A stretch of 35,661 bases of DNA, from positions 1 to 35,661 of the forward strand of contig JAADGM010000018.1 of assembly GCA_013152375.1 (NCBI GenBank). Reading direction: 5' to 3'. The stretch's first letter is position 1. Each line of letters begins with the position of its first letter. Made by a program: the position numbers and the translations under genes. The notes under the pieces were generated by a model. That model did not search any database and was not told the origin of the DNA. It saw only the letters and a list, made by a program, of their open reading frames with translations. Source of the DNA: FCB group bacterium. Its GTDB lineage: Bacteria > Fidelibacterota > Marinisomatia > SCGC-AAA003-L08 > JACNLC01. This document shows, in pieces, positions 10,258-17,804 of this stretch.

Positions 10258-11129
10258 TGAATAAACTATTTCTGATATCACTATTATGGGCTTTATCTTT
10301 TTCTCAGGTGGCCAGTGATTACGTTTATACGGGCGCCGAAGCCACTGCTCTGGCAGGTGCCGTCGTGGCCAATCCCGGCAGTGAGGCCAGCCTGTTTCAC
10401 AATCCGGCGGCTTTGGCCGAAATCGACAGACGTTTTGCTACTGTGGGCAGCACCCGTTTATTTGATGTGGATTACAATTACCTTGGCTTTCTGCTGCCCA
10501 CACCCTGGCTGGGCAATCTGGGATTCACCTGGCAGCAGTCGGCCACCAAAGCCGGCGGGACCACTCTGTCGGAAGAACGTTCTCTGGGAATTTCAGGCGG
10601 CTATTTCCTGCAGCAGGACCGAAATTCGAGCTTCATGGTTGGATACACGTTGAATTTTCTGAACTGGTCTCTGGGGCCTACCGCAGGCATCAGCGGCGAC
10701 GGTTCAGACGGACTCCCCGGTGCATCCGGTTCCACTGTGGGCGTAGATGTTGGACTCCAGGCAGTCCTGCGGGGGAAACATCGTGTCGGAGCCTACCTGA
10801 AAAACATCAATTCTCCGGTGATGGGTAAAGGTGAGTCCCAGCAGAATCTGCCCCGACGGATATCTGTTGGGGTTTCCTACACTCCCCTGAAGTCTCTGGT
10901 AACATCTCTCACCGTGGACAAGCCTCTGGCCCGGGATATTGAGGTCAAGGGCGGTGTGGCCTATAATTTCAACAGCAGCCTCACATTGCGGCTGGGGCTG
11001 CAGTCGAATCCAAACCGCATGGGTGCCGGCCTCAGTCTGAATTTCAGCGGGTTCAATTTTGATTACGGCCTGCTGACGCATCCCGTCCTGCCGGCCACAC
11101 AGCAGTTCACTCTCGGCTGGAAGTTCTGA
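10257..11129 (+). CDS. PorV/PorQ-like outer-membrane beta-barrel protein
   Basis: This 290-aa protein has a short signal peptide (about 1-16). The N-terminal sequence YTGAEATALAGAVVANPGSE, followed by LFHNPAALAEID, is the Gly-Ala-rich, NPA-containing hatch region of the PorV/PorQ/FadL-like superfamily. The rest is alternating amphipathic strands ending in TLGWKF, with a C-terminal Phe as expected for an outer-membrane barrel. The start ATG overlaps the upstream TGA by one base, so translation is probably coupled. PorV proteins shuttle type IX substrates in Bacteroidota. This copy sits beside a protein with a type IX-like sorting domain, so a dedicated shuttle is possible but unproven. Confidence 0.7.
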   Translation: MNKLFLISLLWALSFSQVASDYVYTGAEATALAGAVVANPGSEASLFHNPAALAEIDRRFATVGSTRLFDVDYNYLGFLLPTPWLGNLGFTWQQSATKAGGTTLSEERSLGISGGYFLQQDRNSSFMVGYTLNFLNWSLGPTAGISGDGSDGLPGASGSTVGVDVGLQAVLRGKHRVGAYLKNINSPVMGKGESQQNLPRRISVGVSYTPLKSLVTSLTVDKPLARDIEVKGGVAYNFNSSLTLRLGLQSNPNRMGAGLSLNFSGFNFDYGLLTHPVLPATQQFTLGWKF

Positions 11130-11132
11130 TCG

Positions 11133-13634
11133 ATGGCTACATCAGTTAAGCGCATCTTATTAACCTGCCTGCCGGGATTGCTGATGCTTGCAGTGCTGTC
11201 GGCTGGAGAGCCGTTCAACCTGAACACGGCGACGACGGAGGAATTACAGAGCCTGCCCCTCTCGGCTGAGCAGGTAACTTCTATCGAAGATTACCGCTAC
11301 AACCACGGTTATTTCACTACGATCTATGATCTGCTGGTAATTAAGAATATCTCACCGGAAGATATTGAAAACCTGAAACCGCTGGTCACGGTGGAAATTC
11401 CCAAAGAGTCCGAATTTGTTGCCGGTCAAAAGGCCTCCAGCTATAAAGTGAATCAGTGGCTGACAGCCGAGGGCAGCACCGAAGGGCTCTCGGAAGTTTG
11501 GCTGGACCGTTACTACGAGCCCAAGGACGTCAATAAAATGGGCTTTGATGATCTCATTTCTCTGCCCAATCTGAGCCCGGTTGATGCCGTGGCGGTTTTG
11601 AAACAGCAGCTAAGGGGTCCCATTAACGGAACCTTTGAGTTGCGCAATTCTCCGGGAATAAGTCATTATGGTTACCGGAATCTCATTGATTTTGTGCGCT
11701 TCAGTACGGACACGCTGGCGCCCCCGGCTTTTCATGTTCGTATCAGCAACCTGGTGAGAACCGTGCCGGTAACGACCAATCCGGATTACGAGGGTGCCAC
11801 TCAGCCCTTCAGCTCACCCGACCGGCCGGAACTGTTCCGCAAAGTGTCCGTCTCCTATGGGAATCATCTGAAAGCCGGCTATGCCTATCACCGCAACATG
11901 GGTGAACCGGATGGCATCTATGCCGAGAAACGATCAGCCACTATCGAAAACGTAAGGCTGGGTGAAAATCTCAGGCTGGACCGCCTGGTACTGGGGAATT
12001 TCACCGCGAGCTTCGGTCAGAGTGTCATTCTGGAAACCTCGGACTATTTCACCCCCCGGAGAACGGGGTTTCGTTTTTCAAAACAGGCCAGGGGAATCTA
12101 CCCCGACCTGACCCGTTCAACACAGTATGTCTTTGACGGCGTGGGAGCGCAATTCTCCACCCCGCATTTCAGAACCTCCCTGTTTGCCTCGAAACATGCC
12201 AGGGATGCCATCATCAATGAGGATGGGAGTTTCTCAGCACTCATCGTCATGCAGCCGCGCCTGCCCTACGGTGTTTACGGTGATACGACCAAGATCTATG
12301 AGAAGCTCACCTCTTCGGTCAATGAGATGACCTGGGGAGGCAACATCCGCTTTACGCCGGTCGTCGGGCTCAACATCGGATTCACTTTTTATGAAAGTCT
12401 GTACGACCGGGTTCTTGATCCGCAGGTCGTCAATACCATCACCGGCGGTCTGGACGATCCGAATCCCGGGCCCGATTCCAATGATTACGACAACTACTCA
12501 GGGGACGCCTATTATCAGACATACATGACCAATTCGGCAGATCCGGAAATTGCCGCCATGTACGGGTCCCGGGGTGAGTCAAGCCTCTGGTCTGCCGCCA
12601 AATCCTATCGCAGGGTCAGCGGGATGGATTTCATGTACGTCACGGGCAACATGGCTTTTCAGGGAGAATATGGCGAATTGACAACGAATTCCACACATCT
12701 CAAGGTCGGCGATGAACCCCACGCTCTCGTGCTGAATTTTTATACGCAATTCGACAATCTCACCTTGCTGGCTCTCTACCGGGATTACGATCTCGAATTC
12801 GACAATCCCTATCAGCGTTCCTTTTCGAATTATCAGCGCTATAAAACTACTATTTTTGAGGATTACTACTGGCTGGAAGATCCGGTTTACAGCTATTTAT
12901 ATTCGGGTAATCCGCAGCCCCAGTCCGAGCGGGGGTTTTATCTTTCCTCGCGCTACCAGTTTCACAGGTCGTTCGTGGGAACACTGAACTGGGACACCTG
13001 GACCCGCAAGGCGGACGAAGCCCACTATTACCGTACCGTAGCCACCATCGAATGGCGCCCGGTTTTCAATTACCGCTTGAGAGTACGCCAGAAATGGCAG
13101 GCTCGGGGTTCCTTTGATATCCGGCATCCGAGTCCTTTTGAATCCCGGGAAACCCGCGTGACCCTGAGAATCCGCATGTCCAATTACAACTCTGCTCAGA
13201 TCCTTTATTCCAGAGGATACACCACCTTTTCACCCCGGCCCCGGCTGACGGACAATCCCCTGGGTGGCAGCATGAAAGTGGGCAATATCGGCAAGCCTTC
13301 GGATGTACTGGGAATTGATTTCATCCATAATTTTGATGAACATCTGACCCTCAAATTTGGCACTTTTATCCTTGGTGAGGAAGCCTTCCTGTGGTATTTC
13401 GAAGATACGGATTTCCGGATCTTCAACACGAAAGCCGGTGCTTTGCACAACTGGGTAGCTTTTAATTTTCGCCCCACTGACAATCTGACGATCGGTCTGA
13501 AAGCCAGCTACACCACTGACAACCCCTTCACACGGATCACCCAGGGGCAGACCAGTCTTGATACCTGGGAGTCGAATCCCACGGAACATCTGGAAGAGAC
13601 TGATTTCAGATTACAGATCGACTATGGCATCTAA
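11133..13634 (+). CDS. helix-hairpin-helix domain fused to a large outer-membrane beta-barrel
   Basis: This 833-aa protein has a signal peptide (about 1-24). A ComEA-like helix-hairpin-helix domain follows directly at about 28-86 (FNLNTATTEELQSLPLSAEQ, then IYDLLVIKNISPEDIENLKP). A second, weaker helix-hairpin-helix-like stretch lies at about 131-195 (VNKMGFDDLISLPNLSPVDA, then LRNSPGISHYGYRNLID). The remaining 630 residues are Tyr/Phe/Arg-rich beta strands of an outer-membrane barrel ending in LQIDYGI. Helix-hairpin-helix domains of this type bind DNA without sequence specificity, and ComEA uses one to capture incoming DNA in the periplasm. Here the domain would lie in the periplasm or on the surface next to a pore. 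The gene is 3 nt downstream of the PorV-like gene. A DNA-uptake or DNA-holding role is inferred; similar fusions are annotated in Bacteroidota without a known function. Confidence 0.75.
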   Translation: MATSVKRILLTCLPGLLMLAVLSAGEPFNLNTATTEELQSLPLSAEQVTSIEDYRYNHGYFTTIYDLLVIKNISPEDIENLKPLVTVEIPKESEFVAGQKASSYKVNQWLTAEGSTEGLSEVWLDRYYEPKDVNKMGFDDLISLPNLSPVDAVAVLKQQLRGPINGTFELRNSPGISHYGYRNLIDFVRFSTDTLAPPAFHVRISNLVRTVPVTTNPDYEGATQPFSSPDRPELFRKVSVSYGNHLKAGYAYHRNMGEPDGIYAEKRSATIENVRLGENLRLDRLVLGNFTASFGQSVILETSDYFTPRRTGFRFSKQARGIYPDLTRSTQYVFDGVGAQFSTPHFRTSLFASKHARDAIINEDGSFSALIVMQPRLPYGVYGDTTKIYEKLTSSVNEMTWGGNIRFTPVVGLNIGFTFYESLYDRVLDPQVVNTITGGLDDPNPGPDSNDYDNYSGDAYYQTYMTNSADPEIAAMYGSRGESSLWSAAKSYRRVSGMDFMYVTGNMAFQGEYGELTTNSTHLKVGDEPHALVLNFYTQFDNLTLLALYRDYDLEFDNPYQRSFSNYQRYKTTIFEDYYWLEDPVYSYLYSGNPQPQSERGFYLSSRYQFHRSFVGTLNWDTWTRKADEAHYYRTVATIEWRPVFNYRLRVRQKWQARGSFDIRHPSPFESRETRVTLRIRMSNYNSAQILYSRGYTTFSPRPRLTDNPLGGSMKVGNIGKPSDVLGIDFIHNFDEHLTLKFGTFILGEEAFLWYFEDTDFRIFNTKAGALHNWVAFNFRPTDNLTIGLKASYTTDNPFTRITQGQTSLDTWESNPTEHLEETDFRLQIDYGI

Positions 13635-13690
13635 ACGGGTACACCTGAAGAATTAAGAAATATTTTAACAGATGAAAAAACAATAGAATT

Positions 13691-15025
13691 ATGAAAACAA
13701 CAACAAAAAGCTTTTTATTACTGTTCCTGTTCACAGGAACTCTCGTCTTCGGACAATCCTATTTTAATCCCATACTGGGGTCGGATACCTATATCGGCTC
13801 AGGCCGAGCCGCCGCCATGGGGGGAACGAGCCTGCAGAACGACCGGTCAAGTTCGGCGCTGTTGTTTAACCCCGCCCAACTCTCACAGCAGACAAACCGG
13901 CTGAGCCTTGATTATCAGTTCAGGGGTACTTCCGGGCTGGAACGCCGGGGATATGACCTGAAAGACAGCTTCGGGGATTATCTCACCACCAGCGACTATG
14001 TAGCCAACCGTTTTTCCGACGGTTTTCATCAGGGCGGACTGGTTTATAAACACCAGCGGGAACAGCTGAGTTTCTCCGGAGCTCTGGCGATCAGCCCACT
14101 GGCTACATTCAACTACCGCTATGAAGAAGAGGTCCGCGGGGCGCAAAGTCTGCAGGATGGCATCATCGGTATTAAAGACCCCCTGGTTGGATTTCAGTAT
14201 CTGAAATCTGAAGGCACCCTCTATACGGCATCCTTCGGCGGTGCCGTAGGTTTCGAGACCGGGGGCCGCGGCACCTATAGTATAGGGTTGGGTATGCATT
14301 CCATTTTGCGCGGCGAGGTGACGCAGACGGTACGGGTGGATACTATTCAATACGACGAGAATTACCTGGCGGATATTGAACCCTCTTCGGAAACCTATAC
14401 GACCCCCTCAGATTTTTTCTTCTCAATGGGTGCCGACTTCACTATTCTGAAAGGGCTCCAGGGTGCAGTTGCTTATGAATCATCCGCCCGAGTCACCTCC
14501 GGCAATGCCGTCGAACCGGCTTTTAACAACGAATCCGGTCTGCCGGAATATCTCACGACAAATCCGGATTACAGGACAGCCCTGCTCATTCAGGGTGTCG
14601 ATTATGTAAAACCCTCCAAGCTGAGAGTCGGTCTGAAGTACACACCCCGGGAAAAAGTCCCCATGGTCTTTGCCATCGAAGTGGAAACGATCTACATGTC
14701 GGAAAAACCGGATGTCATTCCCTTAAAAGACATAAAGCAATGGAAATTCGGTTTTGAATATCTGGCGCTGGGAACTGTGCCGGTTCGTGCCGGACTGATC
14801 TTCCGGGAAGCTCCCCTCGAAACCCTCAGTCCTGAAAGCATCTTTACTTTCGGTGCCGGTAAAACTTATGGGCATTTTGCTTTCGATTTTGCAGGCCAGT
14901 TCAGTGTTCTCGGGACCTATGATTACCCGGACCTGTTCCCGGTCTCCGGAGAGATCCGCCCGGACTTTGACCGCGTAAACGAATCCCGCTTTAACCTCAT
15001 TACCACGGTAAACTACGGGTTCTGA
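13691..15025 (+). CDS. FadL/PorV-like outer-membrane beta-barrel protein
   Basis: This 444-aa exported barrel has a signal peptide ending near VFGQ. Its N-terminal hatch sequence is GSGRAAAMGGTSLQND, followed by SALLFNPAQLSQQ, which is the same pattern as the 10257-11129 protein. The barrel is longer, with extended extracellular loops, and ends in NLITTVNYGF (terminal Phe). The gene lies in the same direction as the preceding operon genes after a 56-nt gap and stops one base before the acid phosphatase start region. FadL-type proteins transport small hydrophobic molecules and PorV-type proteins serve secretion; the sequence alone does not decide between these. Specific function is unknown. 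Confidence 0.7.
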   Translation: MKTTTKSFLLLFLFTGTLVFGQSYFNPILGSDTYIGSGRAAAMGGTSLQNDRSSSALLFNPAQLSQQTNRLSLDYQFRGTSGLERRGYDLKDSFGDYLTTSDYVANRFSDGFHQGGLVYKHQREQLSFSGALAISPLATFNYRYEEEVRGAQSLQDGIIGIKDPLVGFQYLKSEGTLYTASFGGAVGFETGGRGTYSIGLGMHSILRGEVTQTVRVDTIQYDENYLADIEPSSETYTTPSDFFFSMGADFTILKGLQGAVAYESSARVTSGNAVEPAFNNESGLPEYLTTNPDYRTALLIQGVDYVKPSKLRVGLKYTPREKVPMVFAIEVETIYMSEKPDVIPLKDIKQWKFGFEYLALGTVPVRAGLIFREAPLETLSPESIFTFGAGKTYGHFAFDFAGQFSVLGTYDYPDLFPVSGEIRPDFDRVNESRFNLITTVNYGF

Positions 15026-15026
15026 T

Positions 15027-15696
15027 ATGAAAAAAATTCTGATTATCTTCCTGCTCGGTTGTCTTTTCGGTGCTGAGCCCGGAAAACTGCCCAATGACAT
15101 CCGCTGGGTGAGGAATTCCGCTGAACACGCTGCTTTGTATGAACAGATCTATGCCGTGGCGTGGCGTCAGATTTCACAAGAGGCCGGAGAGCTGACGACT
15201 CCCTGGGTGATCGTCATGGATCTGGATGAAACAGTACTGGACAACAGCCTCTATCAGCCTCTATCAGGTGAAGTTGTTTGAAAAGGGTGAGCATTACACA
15301 CCCGAATCCTGGGATGTGTGGGTAACCCGAAGTTCAGCAGGGCTGGTTCCCGGGGTCGAGGCTTTCATTGACAGTATCCATACCCGCACAAACGGCCGGA
15401 TAGTTTACATCTCCAACCGTATGGCCAGTCGGACAATGGAGACGAAGTTGAATCTCAAGCAGGCGGGGATCTTTGATGAAAACGATATTTTTCTGCTGCG
15501 GAAGGACCGTGATGATACAAAAACCGTCAGACGACATGAAGTGATCAGCGGTACCGGCCGCATGGCGCAGACAGGTCCCCGGAACATTCTGGCATATTTC
15601 GGAGATCAAATGGGGGACTTCCCGGCTGCCGGGGATACATTATCCTGGGGTGTAAATAAATTCATTCTGCCGAATCCGATGTACGGGAAGTGGTAA
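15027..15696 (+). pseudogene. class C acid phosphatase (HAD, e(P4)-like), frame broken by a 10-bp duplication
   Basis: Two overlapping plus-strand frames (15027-15281 and the frame entered near 15245, running to 15696) make one 219-residue enzyme of the HAD subfamily IIIB type. The first part has a signal peptide or possible lipobox (FLLGC), the family segment WVRNSAEHAALYEQIY, and HAD motif I (VMDLDETVLDNS). The second part has motif II (YISNR), the motif III lysine region (LRKDRDDTKTVRR) and motif IV (YFGDQMGDF). The break is an exact tandem copy of CAGCCTCTAT at 15245-15264. Removing one copy restores D-N-S-L-Y-Q-V-K-L-F-E-K. Intact relatives such as Haemophilus e(P4) dephosphorylate nucleotides at the cell surface. 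All catalytic motifs survive, so the lesion is recent, switchable by slippage, or an assembly artefact. Confidence 0.85.
15245..15267 (+). repeat. 10-bp tandem duplication inside the acid phosphatase gene
   Basis: The unit CAGCCTCTAT occurs twice in direct tandem (15245-15254 and 15255-15264) and is followed by CAG, giving 23 nt of perfect 10-nt periodicity. Because 10 is not a multiple of three, the second copy shifts the frame and creates the premature TGA at 15279-15281. Confidence 0.95.
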
Positions 15697-15750
15697 GTGC
15701 AGACCCGGGCCCGAATAAATGCTCAATCCAAAACATGAATAAAAACTACC

Positions 15751-17706
15751 GTGAAAAAACTTTATCCAATTATTAAGGCTCTCTTTTTCTTTACAGTTTT
15801 CCTGCTGCCGCTGGAAGCGGAGAAGACACAACCCATCGTCATCAATCTGATCACCACCAATGATCTGCACGGTGTGATCTACGAACAGGAAGCCACCTTC
15901 ATGAACCCCGCCTATCCGCCCACAATCCTGGGTGGAGCGGCATTGTACAAATATGTTACGGACCTGCGGGACCGGAATCGCAGTACTGCTGAAGGCCTGC
16001 TCCTGCTGGACGGGGGAAATTTCTTCCAGGGAACGCCCATGGGAATGACCGACGGCGGTGCTACGATCATCAATTGGATGAACCAGCTTGGGTACGACGC
16101 TCTTACACCGGGCTATTATGACTTTATTCTGGGAGCCGCCCAACTCAATCAATTAGCACAACAGGCTGCATTCCCGTTCTTGACGGGCAACCTGGATTGT
16201 GAACAATGTGAGCTTACCGATGAGGGCTTCCTGCCCTATATCATCAAAGAGATCAACGGCGTGAAAATCGGTATCATCGGTATTGTGGATTCTGATCTGA
16301 CTCAAAAAACACTGTACCGCAATATTCTGGGAATCAGCACACTCAGTGAAGCCCGGGCTCTCAGGAAACTGGTTCCTGAAGTAAGAAATAAGGGGGCTGA
16401 AGTCATCATTGTTCTCACCAGCAGCGGCGTCCCCTGGGACCGGGAACAGGTTTATCAGGATTTTCTCGACAGCCTGCAGACGGGCTGGGATGCAGAGGAG
16501 TCCCCGTTGAACGCCATGGAGATGGGATATTATGCTCAGGGGGTGGATATTATTGTGGCCGGAGGGAACAGTAAGGGCTACAATAAGCCCTGGTACGATC
16601 CCCGCTCCCACACTTTCGTCTTTCAGAATTATGGCAACGGGACTGAATTCGGCCATGTCAAATTATTGATCGACCGTGCATCACATGACTTCATCGGTTA
16701 CGAAACGGTTGTGGACGGCCGGGTATCCCAGACCATGTTGTCAGATGATTTTACACCGGACAATCAGATGCTGGACTGGATCCGCTTAAAAAATGCACAA
16801 GCCCTGTCTGCCCAATATACGGCACCGAATCCTCCAATCCTGGAAAAGAAACCGACCCTCTGTGATGTCCCGCAGATACCCATAGGGCGCGATGACTGGA
16901 AAATCCCTAAAATCGACCGCCGGGATCAGTTTGAAATTGTAACCTGGAATTGTGAGAATTTTCCTAAAAATAATGAGGAAACGGTGAAGGCGCTATCCGA
17001 AGCAATCCATGACCTCAATGCAGATATGTATGCCCTGCAGGAGATCCGGTATGCCGGCTGGTTCAGCGCCCTGATGGCGGAACTCCCTCAGTATGATTTC
17101 ATTATTTCCAAAAATTCTTCCTATATGGATTTGGCCATTCTCTATAAAAAAGACATGTTTCAGCTGGTGCGGCAGGTAGAACTGTTTCCTGAAAATGATT
17201 ATAATTTTGCCGGGCGGCCGCCTCTTCAGGGCGACTTCCTTTATATTTGCAACGGGGACACCACCGAATTCAGCGTGATCGATCTGCACATGAAATGTTG
17301 TGATTCCGGACTTAGCCGCCGGCAGAAAGCTGCCGTGATGCTCCATGACAAACTGGCTGAGGATATTGCCGGGGGCAGGGAGAATTTTATTGTCCTCGGA
17401 GACTGGAATGACGATCTGAAAGATGCGGATAATGCGCACTGCTTCCAGCCATTCTTTGATGACCAGCGATTCTTTTTCCCCACCATGGACATCACCTATG
17501 ATATTGCCCAGGCTTCCTATCCCAAAGAACCTTATGTGAGCTTTCTGGATCATATTCTAGTGACCCGGGCTTTTGTTTCTCCCGGGGCCAAATACCGGGT
17601 GCAGACCCTGCCCATGAACATCTATTTTGGAACTTATGAAATCTATGAGGAATATATTTCAGACCATCGTCCGGTTATGTTCGGCTTCAGCCTTCAGAAA
17701 CACTAG
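15751..17706 (+). CDS. secreted degenerate 5'-nucleotidase domain fused to an intact EEP nuclease domain
   Basis: This 651-aa protein has a signal peptide and a GTG start. Residues 30-345 follow the fold pattern of UshA-type 5'-nucleotidase metallophosphatases, but most metal ligands are changed. D38 and H40 of the first motif (TTNDLHG) remain. The GGD, GNHEFD, SH and GHTH positions read GGN (N90), GYYDFI (Y122, Y123), TSSG (S224) and GGNSK (N273, K275). This half is therefore probably not a phosphatase. Residues 393-648 form an EEP (DNase I-like) domain with the full catalytic set: N400, E431, H513, D551/N553, D600/H601 and D638/H639. The protein is predicted to cleave nucleic acid or another phosphodiester outside the cytoplasm. 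It lies 54 nt after the broken acid phosphatase and 98 nt before a second EEP gene. The exact substrate is unknown. Confidence 0.85.
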   Translation: MKKLYPIIKALFFFTVFLLPLEAEKTQPIVINLITTNDLHGVIYEQEATFMNPAYPPTILGGAALYKYVTDLRDRNRSTAEGLLLLDGGNFFQGTPMGMTDGGATIINWMNQLGYDALTPGYYDFILGAAQLNQLAQQAAFPFLTGNLDCEQCELTDEGFLPYIIKEINGVKIGIIGIVDSDLTQKTLYRNILGISTLSEARALRKLVPEVRNKGAEVIIVLTSSGVPWDREQVYQDFLDSLQTGWDAEESPLNAMEMGYYAQGVDIIVAGGNSKGYNKPWYDPRSHTFVFQNYGNGTEFGHVKLLIDRASHDFIGYETVVDGRVSQTMLSDDFTPDNQMLDWIRLKNAQALSAQYTAPNPPILEKKPTLCDVPQIPIGRDDWKIPKIDRRDQFEIVTWNCENFPKNNEETVKALSEAIHDLNADMYALQEIRYAGWFSALMAELPQYDFIISKNSSYMDLAILYKKDMFQLVRQVELFPENDYNFAGRPPLQGDFLYICNGDTTEFSVIDLHMKCCDSGLSRRQKAAVMLHDKLAEDIAGGRENFIVLGDWNDDLKDADNAHCFQPFFDDQRFFFPTMDITYDIAQASYPKEPYVSFLDHILVTRAFVSPGAKYRVQTLPMNIYFGTYEIYEEYISDHRPVMFGFSLQKH

Positions 17707-17804
17707 TCTGCTTTCAACGGTTGGAGCGCTTCAGGCGATGCGGTTCAGACGGGTAATTTGAACCTTGCTTTGTGGAATTTTGATAACACCGGGAGCGTAA
17801 AGCC

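Noticed and set aside
15245-15281. Programmed ribosomal frameshifting as an explanation for the split acid phosphatase
   Set aside because: The two frames are separated by an exact tandem duplication, not a slippery heptamer; removal of one copy restores the protein exactly.
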